Assembly (NCBI GenBank): GCA_000231825.2
Contig: JH720293.1
Span: 1,240,001 to 1,304,000, forward strand
Origin: Tetrahymena elliotti 4EA
Taxonomy: Eukaryota; Ciliophora; Oligohymenophorea; Hymenostomatida; Tetrahymenidae
Length of the DNA: 64,000 nt
Direction of reading: 5' to 3'
The notes below the pieces were generated by a model that was not told where the DNA came from, did not search any database, and saw nothing but the letters and a program-made list of their open reading frames with translations. The translations under genes and the position numbers were made by a program. Shown here in pieces: positions 51,823-64,000 of this stretch (positions within the stretch are counted from its first letter, which is position 1; each line of letters opens with the position of its first letter).

Positions 51823-54430
51823 ATGAAAAACAGAAGAAATAATAGGAAAAATGAAAACAAAGACAATGATAAAAAGTATGATGATGTAATACAGAAATTT
51901 ATTGGCATTTTTATAAATTGTTCTCCTTAATTATTCTAAAGTTTTTTCTTTAACATTAAAAAGGCAGAAGAAAAATTCAATGAAGCAAAAAAGCTATTGA
52001 GTAAAGAAAACAAAACAGTTGTAGATTGTGAAAAGGCAAATATTCTTCTATCAGATGGATTAAAATTATTGTATAAAATCTTAAAATTATTTTAATTTAA
52101 TGTCTTTCACATACATCTTCAATAAAAAACAGATAGGCTATCCCTAGTTTATCAGAGAATAGATAGGCTAAGTATTTTCATTTAAAAGGGCAAGCTTATC
52201 TTGGAATGAAACAATATCAGAAAGCTTTATTTGATTTTGATACTGCAGTAAAATAAGAAATTGACAATCCCACTTATCATGGTAAAAATATTACATGAAG
52301 ATTGCTAAACAAAGATCACTTTTTAAAATAAATTTTAACTTTTTTTTAATGAAAAAATTCAGCAAGTAGAGGTAATTGTTAGCTTGAACTTGGGAATATA
52401 AAGGAAGCTTTGATAGAATTTGATGAAACTATAAATTTAAGCCCTGCTGATGGTCATAATTATTTAAACAGAGCAAAAGTCTACTTTAGTCTTGAATCAT
52501 ATAAGGTAATTTAAAACAATTTAATTAAAGAAGACAGATTTTTTTATTCTTAATTAAGCACTGTGAATATATCATCAAGTATAATAATTGTTTCAATTTT
52601 TTTAATTTAATTACAGAAAGCTATAGATGATTTTACAATGGCCTAAAAATATATTAAGGATTCCAATAGTCTGTTTAAAATATATTATAGTCTTGGTGAA
52701 TGCTATAGGAGAACAAAATAAATGGAAGAAGCTATTTAATATTTGGAAAAAGCAACTTTAATTAAAAAGGAAGATTCAAATGCTTAAAATACATTAGGTT
52801 TGTCACTTTTTGAATATGGTAGATATGAAGAGGTAACTTAAAAATATTTTACTTATTCACCCAAGTTCTCAATTTCTTTTTTCCTTTTCAGGCACTTGAA
52901 AAATTTTAAGAAGCAAGAAATTTAGATGATACAAAAGCTGAGTACTATGCTAATAAAGCTTTGACACTTTATCATTTAAAAGATTACAAGTAATCAATAG
53001 TAGAATGTGATTTAGCAATAAAAATTGATGCATAGACTTCTCGTAATTTTTATATAAGAGGTAACTCTTACTTAGCCCTTGGGTAATTAATAAATTTTAA
53101 TTCTGCAGATTTAGAAATTCTTTCAATTTAAATTACAGATAATATTATGAAGCTCACAAAGACTTTGATAAAGCCATATAGTTAAATCCTAACAATGAGA
53201 TGTATTATCATTCTAAAGGCCTCACTTATCATGAATAAAATGAATATGTGAAGGCTATAAAAATGTTTAAAAAAGCTTTGAGTATCAAAGAAGATCATAT
53301 ACCTTCCAGATATCACTTAGGTCTCATGTAACATCTAAATGGAGATTTATAGGAAGCAATAGAGAATTTTAAAATCGTTTTAGATGCAAAAGGAGATGAT
53401 AGATTAGTTTATGAAAGCAGAGGAAAAGTTTATCAAGAATTATAATAGTTTTAACTTTCAATCTCAGATTTTAATCAAGTAATTTATTTAATTATTAAGA
53501 AAAATGAAATTTAATAATTCAACCAAAAATAAACCAGGCTATTAGATTAGAACCTTCTTATCCTGAAACATATTATTTTAGAGGATTATCATTAATAGAG
53601 TTGAAAAAAGTAAAATAAGCTTTAAGTGACTTTACCCTTAGTCTTTAACTAGGTATTTAATCACCTAGTATATTTAGTGGAATGGCCCAAGCATATAGGC
53701 AATTAGAGAATTACGATAAAGCTCTTTTTTATATAAATCAAGCACTTGAAAAATCTTCTTTAAATGTCGATTTTCTGTTACAAAGAAGCAATATTTATGT
53801 TGATATTAAAGAATATTAGGTAATATTTGTTTTACTTTTTTATTTTGTTAAAATAATAATTGAAATTACATTTAGAAAGCAATTGATGATTTGACACTAG
53901 CTTTAGAGTAAAGGTAGTTTGACCCTTTGGTGCTTTATAAAAGAGGGATTGCATTTTTCAAGAATAAAGATTATAGATCATGCATTAAAGATCTCTTTAA
54001 ATCCTACGAAAAGAGACCTATAACAAAATATGAAGCTGATCTTCATTACCATCTGGGTATATCCTTTTCAAATTTAGAAAAGTTTTAGAATTCTATTGAG
54101 CCACTATGTGAAGCAATAAAGCTTATGCCAAATTTTGCTCACTATATCCATGAAAGAGCTAAAAGCTATTTACTTGTCGGAGAATATTAACAATCTGTAG
54201 AAGATTTTAATAGAGTAATTGAGATGCAGCCATAAAATCCCCATGCTTACTTTGGTAGAGGATTTGCTTTAAAAGGAGTAAAAAAATACTAAGAATCAGC
54301 TGAGGATTTTGAGTATGCAAGAAAGCTTGATCCTCTAAACCCTTCTCTAATAGTAAATTATAGAAATATGAATACAATTTAATTTATTCCTCTTTGTAAG
54401 CCTGGAGAGGAAGAGTAATCAATAATATGA
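51823..54430 (+). CDS. Tetratricopeptide-repeat (TPR) protein
   Basis: Nine exons (51823-51885, 51964-52070, 52133-52281, 52363-52505, 52617-52832, 52892-53082, 53139-53478, 53538-53819, 53876-54430) encode 681 aa, with all intron phases consistent. Almost the whole protein is TPRs of 34 residues with the usual small/large pattern (YFHLKGQAYLGMKQYQKAL, YYHSKGLTYHEQNEYVKAI, AYFGRGFALKGVKKYQESA), at least 14 copies. Each repeat folds into two helices and the array forms a superhelix that binds partner proteins. The tail after the last repeat, VNYRNMNTIQFIPLCKPGEEE, looks conserved rather than random and recalls the ends of TTC6-like proteins. The start ATG at 51823 is the best in-frame choice, but the first exon is only 21 codons. 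Confidence 0.9.
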
Positions 54431-55278
54431 AAAAATAAATACATATTGTAAAATTCTTATTTAAAAAATATGTTATTTTTTGAATAATTTATTCAAACTT
54501 AAACAAATTAAAACGATTTTTTAATTCTAATACACCAATACAAATTATATTTAAAAGTTACTAAATTTTCAATCTCAGAAAAATAAAAAAATAACCTCTT
54601 TCAACTGTTTTCTATTTTAAATTACCAAATTATTAATTTTAAAAGATTAAATAGATATTCAGCTAAACTTGTAAAATTAAAATTTTAAATTATTTAGATT
54701 AAAAATATTTCTTAATTTATTATTTCAGAAAATTTTAATCTCAACAATAAAATTGTTAAATTTCTTTTTATCAATAAAAGAACTAAAATAATCTTTTTTA
54801 TTAAATTATACTTTGTCAAACTAAAAAATTTTGTCGATTTTAAAATTTCTGTGAAATATAATTAAATAAATAAGAAATTAATCCCTTCGAATTCAATTTT
54901 TAATTTAGTTTGCAAAATACAAATAAGTTTATAATATACAATAAAAACATTTTGTTAATAATTTTTGTTAAAAAAAAGTTTTAATCTCATTTATAGAATT
55001 TTAAAAGGCAGTAAAGTTTCAGTTTAGTGAATTAAAAATAAAAAAATTAATGAATGAAAAAGAATCTTTGCTAATATATTGAATTATATTTTTTAATAAG
55101 CACATTATGCATGTTTAGAGGTTTCATGTAAAAGATATTAATTATAATCACAAAAAAGTTCCAAAACAACTAATTAATTAAATGATTATAGATATTATTA
55201 ATAAATAAATACAATTATTAGTAATAAGTAAGTAGGATAATTAATTAAGTATTTTGAAACGTAGTTTAACTAGAATAA
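54431..55278. other. Intergenic
   Basis: AT-rich spacer of 848 nt between two plus-strand genes, presumed to hold the promoter of the second. No coding or RNA-like feature seen. Confidence 0.6.
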
Positions 55279-58200
55279 ATGTCACAATAAAATTTGCGTA
55301 GTTAGTAGTCTTTTGATACCATAAGTAATCTTTCTCATGTTAAGAAATTATTAGACCCTAATGCATATAGAAATTATTTAAGCCAGCAAAATTCTCAAAG
55401 ATAGTAAAGTTTATTAAAATTTACTAATATATTTCAAGTTAATTGAAATAAAATATGCTAATTATTTAAGCTGAATTTTAAATTTGCTTTTATTTCTGAT
55501 TAAATATATTATTAGGTTCTAAAAAACTTCTTAGTCTGCCTTTCACAAGCCAGGAGGATTTGAAGATATAAATTTTAATGTCTCACCACTTGATATGCCT
55601 AGACGTAAATAATATTTTAAATTCCTGAAACTGAAATATAACTAAATATTAACAAATAGTTATTTTGAAATAAAAAAACATTTAAAATATTAATTATAAA
55701 ATAGAACCTGTATATGGAGACTTGAATTTTATTTCAAGAAATTTTGGTAATTTATGTGATAGGTATTAGCTTTAGTTTGAAATCTTTAGAAATTATAACA
55801 ATTACAATTTTAAATTAGGTAATTCCGTGAGCAAACGAAATCATCCTAAAAGCAAAAATTTGGTAATAGAGATAAAGAATAAGCTCTTAAAAACTTAGCT
55901 TCTCAATAAGAGAATTTGTAAAAATTGAAATAAACAGCTAAGTCAAATGCAAATGCAAATAATTTTAAACAGAGACCACTAAAAGATCCCTCATTGAATG
56001 ATAAAAGAACTTTCATAAAAAAAGTTTTAGATAATAATGGAATGAAAATAGTAGTTATGTTTAAGTCATTTGAAATAGAAGCATTAAAGAAGGGTCAGAG
56101 TGATGTTACTTAAAGGAAAAAAAAAATTTCAACAATGATTATGTTTGAAGATTTGCAGTATTTAATTCAAAATTTCCATCCTGATGAAATCAGTGATTTG
56201 TTCAAAAAATGCACTTATGTACAAAACAATCAAATATTTATTGATTATTCTAAATTTACTAGTCTTCCTGCCAAGAAGCCTACTGGAAGTATTCTAGATA
56301 AGGCATCTAGCTTTCCTTAATAATAAGATTATTTATAAGAAGATATATCTTAAAATGCAAATAATGAAGGTGGGTATAATGGAAAATATATTTTGAGAGT
56401 GCAATATCCTTTCATTGAATATTATGTATCAGAGTTAGCTCATAGATAATTATATTATATAAAGAAAAGAGATATGATTGAGCTGTTCAAAACAGACTAT
56501 GAAAGCCTCAAAGAAAGTGTAAAAAAAGTTAAATAAAGCCTTATTCATAAATAAAATTTTATTATTAATTATTTTAGTTAAGCAATTTTGATTCTACTAA
56601 AGCTAAATAAGTTGAACTCTAAATTAAGTCGAACTCAAGAAGTTTTCATTCAGAAGAGCAAATTATCCAAAAGGTAGAAATTAAAAAGTAAGAAAGCTAT
56701 AAAATTGAAAGAGATTAAAAACAATAGTAAGAGCAAAAAAAATAAATTATATAAAATCTTCACTTATAAATTGAGACAAATGAAAGTAAAGAAGATCTAA
56801 AGATGAAATAATTTTAAGAAACTTTGAATGAAAGATTAAAAACAATTAGTGAGTAGCAATAGAGAACTTAGGAAGATGAGGAAGATGTTGAGGAGTCTAG
56901 GCAAATAATTTAACAAATCAATAGTAAGAATGGGTTTAATAATGATTATGAAGAAAAGTAATAAATTGATTAAGAAAGAGCTGATAAGTAAGATTATTAC
57001 TTAAATGACTCACAACATTCAAATATTCAAAATGAGTAAATAAATAAAGATTAAATTAATTATTATTGATTATTATTTAATTCAGTAAAATGCACAGATT
57101 TGATGATATAACTGAAGAATAAGAAAACTCATAATTCACAGCAAGCAAACATATTGATGGAAAATAGCATTTTTAAGAAAATAAAAGTTTTGATTAAAAC
57201 AATTCATAAAACAGATAATAATCTGAGTAAAATGCTTAGCAAGAAGAGGAAGAAAATCAAAATTATTACTAATAAAATCAACAATATGAAGAAGATGAAT
57301 ATCAGAATCAAGAAAATGAGGATTCATAATTTAAATAAAATGGGGCTCAGTAATTCTAGGATTAAGAAAATAGTGAATAATATTAAGGATAAGAGGAAGA
57401 AGATTAATATTTAAGATAAGCAGGTGAGTAGGATTAATTTCCAGAAGAAGGTGATAATTACTAAAGTTAAGAAAATCAATAATACCTAAATTAAGAGTAT
57501 GAAGAAGATTATTAAGGATAAGAAGAAGGATAAGATTAGTCATAATAAGAGTAATATGATCAATCTTAACAAGATCAACAACAAATTGACCTTCCTTAGT
57601 TTTCAATTGAAGATAGTATGAAAATAACTAAACACTAAAATTAAAAATTTAACTATTTTTTATTATCAAAGCTGAAAGAGAGTTTGATCCTTAAATACTT
57701 TAAGAAAATATAATAGCTTAGAGCATAGTATGGAATGATGTAGGATATGTTATTGGATTTAAGTAAAAATTAATAATATTATTTTTTTTTTTTAAATTTA
57801 TTTTACATATATAAGGTCTTTAGAAATATCTATTGAGTCTAACGGCTTTGAAGGAAAAATAGTCAAAGCATTGTCATTCCATGAACTTTATATATTACTA
57901 ATTGAAACTAAAGAATTAATAGTAGAGGAATATATTTAAGAAAAAATATAAATATCTGAAAATTTAGAAATCATATTAGATCTCCCTCAGCTTGATTTCG
58001 ATTTCTAAGAATGTTTTGCTTTGGAAGAAGGACATTTTTATAAGTTTTTAGATGAATTAAATGGATTCTAAATAAACATGGAAGATTAAGCTTATTTAAT
58101 TCAATTCAAGTATTTAAAATAATTTATTTAAAATCACTCTAATTTTATTTTGTTAATTTAAATATTAGTAAACCTTCAATTGAAATATAAGACGAATAAG

Positions 58201-58292
58201 GTACTGAATCAAGATAATTAGAAATAGATGGATAAACACTACAAAATATTGTTCAAAGAGGCTTTCATTTTGATTTTGTTGTTCCTCAATGA
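55279..58292 (+). CDS. Multi-domain hypothetical protein with Q/E-rich centre
   Basis: Nine exons (55279-55403, 55516-55604, 55705-55762, 55819-56527, 56578-57035, 57086-57615, 57672-57762, 57816-58109, 58169-58292) encode about 825 aa. Three parts can be seen. Residues ~90-325 include an ordered module (DKRTFIKKVLDNNGMKIVV ... FEDLQYLIQNFHPDEISDLF). Residues ~330-655 are a highly charged Q/E/N/D-rich low-complexity stretch, strongest at 57100-57600. Residues ~657-825 form a second ordered module of alternating strands and helices (WNDVGYVIGFK, LEISIESNGFEGK, FHELYILLIETKELIVEEY) ending FHFDFVVPQ. I recognise neither module. All intron phases sum correctly, and removing the introns restores composition typical of coding sequence. 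Confidence 0.8.
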
Positions 58293-58787
58293 TACAATAA
58301 AAAATTTTTTTGTTTTTAGTTTAAATATTTGATATTAAATATAATTTGCACCATACATAAAAAGTTTTAAATAATTCAAAAATAATTCTTAAATAAATTT
58401 TAAAATTATTTTCTTTTCTGAAAAAGTTTTCTTTTTTACTTCAAATCTCTTTGAAGTTTGTAAATTTTAAGAATCTTAATACTTTAATCTAAGAAAATTT
58501 TAATTTTAGTTTGGATAAGTGTACTTTAAATTAAACATAAGAACATAAAAAGGTAATAATTCTTAAAAGAGCTTTTTTAAAAAAACAACTTATTTTTAAA
58601 CAATTTCAATTTGTTTATTTTTAATTACATTAAATTTAATATTTTGACAATTAAATGAAAAAATTTCATAAATATTCTTAAAATGTATTTTGTTATTGGT
58701 AAAAAAAGTATCTTTGTTTTAATTTATTTTTGAGATAAGAAATACATATGTACTTTAAATTAATAAATATCTATTAAAAAATGTAGC
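58293..58787. other. Intergenic between convergent genes
   Basis: AT-rich 495-nt spacer between converging genes. No feature seen. Confidence 0.6.
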
Positions 58788-60587
58788 TCATTAGTCCTTT
58801 GATCTAAAATTTTATCTGAATGTAAGGGTTTCTTATATTTCATCTTCAGATACAAAGGACCATCCTCTAATAGATTTCTTTCTAAATTCCTCTTTCATTT
58901 AGAAATAATTTTTTTAAACTCCAAAGTGATTTTTTGGCTATACTTGCATTGAAAGTTAAGTTGAACTTTTATTAAAAATTTAAGGTTATATTTAGGGATA
59001 ATTTTCATTCTTTAATGCTCCGATTTAATTATTTGTTTAAGCTTTTTTCTTTTGCAAAGAATTTGAAGTTATTTATTTCTACTTCATCTCTGAGCTTTAT
59101 ACAGATTTTATCCTTTCCCTCTCCATAGAAAACTCTTCAAAAGAATTTAAAGAACTAAAATTTTAATCTGGAAAATTAGTTTATTCTGTTTGGTTTTTAA
59201 ACTGCTTTTGTGAGTTACTTTAAGTGACTGTCATCATATTTTTGGTTGAATTATTTGACGAATAAGAAGGTTTCTTTATATTAATTGGTAAATGTTCTGT
59301 TTATTTATCATCATTTTCTAGCTAACTTAATTATTCAAAAATGACCTATTTTAAATTCAAGTTATCATTTTGTTAGTAATACTCTTCTTATTAGAGCTCA
59401 TACATATAGTTATTTTATTTTTAAGGTATTTGCAAAAAAAAGTTATTTTCATTATTTTCTTCAAATGATTAACTTGCTTAATCAGATTTTTAAGGTTATT
59501 ATGAGTGCTAATTTTTAATATTTGATTAATTTTAAAGCTAATTTCGCTTGAATTGTTTCGAGTTGTTTATAATCATCTATTATTACTAATTAAAATCATG
59601 CTAAGCTTTAGTCTAAGGAATCAAAACTTTACTTCTTTAGAGTAACGAAGTTGTAGGTCTGATTTAACTTGGTTATTGTTTAACAATAAAATCCCTATTT
59701 TTTACTCCTAACATTAAAGGACTAGTTTCTGAATTTTAAAGTTGATATTTCATTTTCTTTTAATTATATTAACTAAGTAGTTAATTATGACTAGGAGATT
59801 TATGGAGATATTTTGATTCAGATTCTTATTGACTAATATCTTGATTGGCCTATTCTAAACTTTCAAGCCATTTCATAAATCCATTACTTTAGCTTGGCTT
59901 CATATTCTTATTTAAAAACTATTTGATAATCTCATTTTTTTTATTTAGTTTAGCTTTAACTTAAGAGTTCAGCTTATTTTTGTATTTATTTCCTTAAGCA
60001 TTATGCATAACATAAATTTCATTTTAATCAAGAGCTCTATCAATATTTACTTGATTATAGCCATAGATTTGCATTTTTTTTTGCTAAGGTGAAGATGATA
60101 TATTCATACTAAAACTTGTTAATTATTTTGTTTCTGAGTAATCATTATCAGTAGGCATCCATGTTTATTATGTACCTTTCTAAAAATAATAATTCATTGA
60201 AGGAGACCCAGGAAAACTAGTAACCATACGTATATTCTAATCAAAGTTCTTTACTTATGGAGATTACTCTAAATTAATTCTCTAAAAACTTAATCTAGGA
60301 ATATTTTGCTAATACCCTATGCTTGCTCTTTGTTGATTATTTTTATTAGAATCTTACATCAACTATTACTACTAGGTTTATTGTTTGAGTTAATACTATT
60401 AGCTAGTTATGGGTCTAGTGTTTGAATTCGTCTTAAGCTTACTAGTTGATGCTACTCTAAATCGTTATTCTTTTGGAGATTAAGTGCTTTTAAGTTACTT
60501 ATCTTCGTTTAAAATCTGCTTTATTTTGCTTGAAATCGATGCTTAACTAAAATTTGAAAATATATTCCTAGGTTATTGTGTACTCAT
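58788..60587 (-). CDS. Q/N/S-rich hypothetical protein
   Basis: Single exon, 599 aa, ATG AGT ACA to TGA. The composition is Q-, N-, S- and K-rich throughout with no hydrophobic segment. A short helix-prone patch near residues 255-300 (NKKNEIIKQFLNKNMKP, GFMKWLESLEQA) and a more ordered C-terminal end (EEFRKKSIRGWSFVSEDEI) are the only parts likely to fold. Basic residues spread across the protein would be compatible with binding to nucleic acid or microtubules, but that is speculation. No family recognised. Confidence 0.8.
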
Positions 60588-61523
60588 AAATCTACAACTT
60601 TATATAAAAAGATTTGTTTTTTTATTTATTTCTTTTTCTACTATGGTTATGATTGAAAAAAAGATCAATTTTAAAATAAATTATTTTATTTTTCTTTTTT
60701 TTCCTTTTGATTTATTTAGAGAAATTTAGCATAAAATAATTTATTTTGAAATTATTTAAAATAAGCATAAAACTTGCTTTTCATATTTTATTTTCTTTAC
60801 TTTTACCAAATTTAGAGTGATATACTCAGACTCTAACATAAATCATTATTTATCTTATTAAATAGTTAAGATAATTAATCTAAGTTTAAAGCAACCTCTA
60901 AATTACAAAAAAGATTTGATAAATTATAAAATTGTTGGCATTTAATTTGTTTGAAAATTCTGAGTAATTTTGAAAATTTATTTTGAGAATGCTGATTTTA
61001 CCATAAAGGAATTATCAGAAAATTAAACAGCCTATAAAAATAAAAGTTATTAATCTTAATTTTTGATAAACATAAAAAAAACTATGCCTTACTTAATAAA
61101 ATTTAATATTTGCAATCAATCCAATTGAGTTTTCTCCTTATTGAATAACATTTACAACTTATAAGAATTTTAAAAAATTTATATAAAAAGTAAATTTATT
61201 TTTGTTTTTAATTCAAGAAAGCTTTCGCCTTCTACTGAAAATTTATATCCCTTTTCACAATAATTAAGATGTCTTTCAATTTTTTATTTTTAAATTATAA
61301 AGAAAACTTAAATGAATAACCATCCAAAATATTGCTTCCTTTTACAAATTAATTTATTTGATTAAAAGAGTGTTATTAATAAAAATTAATTTAGTATCAA
61401 TTAAATTTATTTGGTTTAACAATACAATATCTTGAGCTTATTTGTTAAACAAAAAATAACTTTTTAAGTTTGAATTTGAATAGAGTTTTGATTTATTTCT
61501 TTCCTATTATTATTCAGAAATTT
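60588..61523. other. Intergenic
   Basis: AT-rich spacer of 936 nt upstream of the 599-aa gene and downstream of the truncated gene at the window edge. No coding or RNA-like feature seen. Confidence 0.6.
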
Positions 61524-64000
61524 TCAATTCTTTTTTTTCCTATTAATATTTTATTTATTTTTAACTGAAGGTTTTATTATTCTATTCCAAATATTTTTAT
61601 CTTTAATAAGAGTTTCAACTACTTTTTTAACTTTAGGAGGAGCACTGTTTTGGTATATGATTTGATTTAAATTGAGAGAGGCTTCATTTTATTTATTCTA
61701 AATTTCTGTGGAAATTTATTCTACCAAAATTTGAGACTAAGTTCTGTCAATCTACTTAGTAATTTATTTCTAAATAATTTCATTAACTATCTTACTGAAT
61801 TTGCTGAAAAGTTAGTGATTTTCATTAAGATTCTACATTATAAAGCTAATTAAGTTATAATTTACAGAAGGAAGCATGTAGTAAGTCCTTAGTAATTCTT
61901 ATTCACTATTTCTTAAAATTGTAAACAAAAAGTGAATATTTTTAGTACAGATCAAATTCTTAAATTCTCTGATATAATCCATGTTAACATTTTAAGCAAA
62001 TCTACAAATGAAGTCTGAATATAAATCAATCTAACTAAATATTTGCTTAAATTTTTTTATATTTTACTTGTTCTATTTAAAGAATTTCGAAATTTTAAAT
62101 GCAGAATTTTTTTTCTTGAATATGTTTCCTTTTATTATAGAGGTAAGTTGATTAAACATTTTTGTATTTTCATCTGAGTTACTCTTTTTAAACAAATAAT
62201 TTTTTTTAAAATCATCAAAATAAATAAATAAAATTTACCTTATTAAATATTTCCAAACTTACCCATTCTTTGAATTCACCCTAATTATTTATTTCTGAGA
62301 TTAAATTTTGCATCGAGGCTCTCATATCCTTAACTGATTGGCTTTCAATCAATTTCTAGTAATTTTAACTATTCTCTATTTATAAATTTAGTACTTTTTA
62401 TATAAAATAAAAGCTCAATAAAATTTACCTAAAAATTTAGGTTCTTTATATTTTAATTTAAGAATTTTTATAGCTTCAATCAAATCCTTCATAGATTCTT
62501 TTTCAACATCATTAGCATTAGCAAGGAGTGTAAAACTCATATTAATTAAAAATTATGCCTCTTATTAAATTCTTTTATCATCAATAGTCTATGGATTTTC
62601 TTTAACAATATATTGAAGGTGTTGTTTTAATTATTTTGAATATTTTAAAATAGTTTGACAAATTTCATCAATATCTTCACAATTGTCATATTCATTTTAG
62701 CTTACAAGCAATACTAAAGGATTTAACTCCTTGAAATCTTTAACAAATGATGAGTCAAACAAAAGCATCTATTTTTCTTCTAAATTAGTTAATAATTTGC
62801 GATGAACTTCTAGAATAGTTAAACTAAACTTCTAGTCAGAAGGATAGTTTATAATTAAATTAAGAATAATTTGTTTATATAAATTTTGATAAAAGACTAT
62901 TTTTCTTCTTCTATTTTTTTCAAATGTTTCTTAATTGTACTTTTCACTAAATCCATACTATAATAAAAGTTCTGAATTTTTCAAAAGTTTTTCTTCTAAA
63001 TCTTTTAGTTGATAATCAACTTACTCATAAGCATAATCTACCCTGAGCTATTCCTTTTAATCATTATTTAAGTTTAATAAATTATCTTTATCTATCTTAT
63101 TTTTCAGACTTTATTCTTTTTTTTATTTTTCTTTCTCTTGAATTTTAATTTCATTAAATTCTCCTAAATTATTACAATTTCTAATGATTTCTTTAATACA
63201 TTCTTAAAATTAATTGAGAATTTAAGTAGTTAATCCATTTCTAGGTGCTGTTATATACTCAAAGTCTATATCGCAATAATACATGTTTCCATGATCAGAT
63301 ATGCCTTTATAATTTTTACTTATTCTAGGTGCTAATTTGATATTTTTTTAGAAAATGAGTCTATTTCTTCCAAAAATGCTAAGGATATCTGAATCCTCTG
63401 GAATAACTCTAACTTAGAATGTAGTAAGAATAGCTTTAAGGATGATGTTAGAGTTTTTATTGTAATTTTAAACATATGATCTTTAAATATTTTATATTAT
63501 TTTTGGTAAGCTACTAATAACAACTTAAATATCATAAGGAAGCTCATTATTTAGAAGTTTAAATTAATAATCATAATTAATGAGCAATGAAAAGGCAGTT
63601 ATAACATCAAATATTTGAATCTAGCTCAAATTTGACTCAAATTTTGTTAAGATTGATTTAGCTGTGATCAAAAGTTCTTTAATTGTATCATGGGCGATGT
63701 ATTCTTAGTTAGTTGCTTTTTTATTATTAAAGGTATCCCAAATAAATTTATTAAACTTGAAGTATTCTGGCAGAACAATTTATTTAACAGAGTTTATAGG
63801 AACAAAATTTGTCTCTATGATATAGTAAATATAATGTTCTAAGGAAATAATAGCCAATTCTACTTCATAATCATCTGAAGGCTCTTCTAATGGAAGTAAA
63901 TTAAAAGTTGGAATGTTTTTTTCTACCAAAGGTTGGCTTTGATCTTAATTTAGTTGTTTATAAGTGGAAAAATCTCCAAAAGTCTAGACGATACTAAGTG
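61524..64000 (-). CDS. Unrecognised protein, 5' end cut by the window edge
   Basis: Three exons are visible: 64000-62429 (continuing beyond the window), 62375-62239 and 62183-61524, giving about 789 residues of the C-terminal part. The introns (53 and 55 nt) are typical, and the phases agree with the frame at the edge, which begins with two bases of a split codon. The visible protein is largely helical with ordinary composition: LAIISLEHYIYYIIETNF, FDVITAFSLLINYDYQFKLL, LEVHRKLLTNLEEKQMLLFD. A lysine/glutamate coiled coil lies in the middle (IQEKEKQKKEQSLKNKI), and the end is basic. I recognise no domain. It is clearly partial, because no start codon or TGA precedes the open frame at 64000. 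Confidence 0.82.

Noticed and set aside
51648..51908. 86-aa hydrophobic minus-strand frame
   Set aside because: It overlaps the start of the TPR gene on the other strand and its composition is that of an AT-rich antisense frame.
1..64000. CRISPR arrays, transposases, insertion sequences, telomeric repeats, rRNA
   Set aside because: None was seen on either strand. Repeats present are short simple-sequence runs expected in AT-rich DNA.

Overview
This window looks like macronuclear DNA of an oligohymenophorean ciliate, most likely Tetrahymena or a close relative. It is very AT-rich. Every long reading frame opens only if TAA and TAG are read as glutamine and TGA is the sole stop. Introns are short (mostly 45-80 nt, GTA...TAG) and many proteins are Q/N/S-rich. 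Reading with the standard code breaks every gene into fragments. I rebuilt 19 protein-coding genes by hand under the ciliate nuclear code. Eighteen are complete, and each closes in frame on TGA with a total coding length divisible by three. One is cut by the right edge.

Layout, left to right. Minus strand, 0.8-23 kb: a giant HEAT-like plus Q/N-rich protein (805-10391); a MUL1-like membrane RING E3 ligase; a coiled-coil protein with a possible N-terminal C2-like domain; a secreted or lysosomal S28 serine carboxypeptidase; an ataxin-3-like Josephin deubiquitinase with a ubiquitin-like C-terminus; and Sds22/PPP1R7, the LRR regulator of protein phosphatase 1. Plus strand, 24-33 kb: a Q/N-rich protein and a 13-exon C2-like protein that may be ciliary. 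The last intron of the latter carries a box C/D snoRNA candidate. Minus strand, 34.8-38.9 kb: an unrecognised 592-aa protein and an EamA-type (drug/metabolite) transporter. From 40 to 48 kb: two Q/N-rich plus-strand genes, then a head-to-head pair (minus 550 aa, plus 725 aa) with 72 nt between start codons. From 48.7 to 54.4 kb: a divergent pair, a B-box/coiled-coil/beta-propeller protein (minus) and a TPR protein (plus). From 55 to 64 kb: a 9-exon Q/E-rich gene (plus), a disordered 599-aa protein (minus) and a 5'-truncated unknown gene (minus).

How the genes relate: they do not form an operon or an obvious system. Two are ubiquitin-pathway genes (MUL1-like ligase, ataxin-3-like DUB) and one (Sds22) is a phosphatase regulator. 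Several may be cytoskeletal or ciliary (TPR, C2-like, coiled-coil). At least seven encode Q/N-rich, probably disordered proteins. I saw no transposon, CRISPR array, tRNA, rRNA, telomeric repeat or replication origin. The most interesting non-coding signals are the intronic snoRNA and a 21-bp perfect, GC-rich inverted repeat at the left edge.
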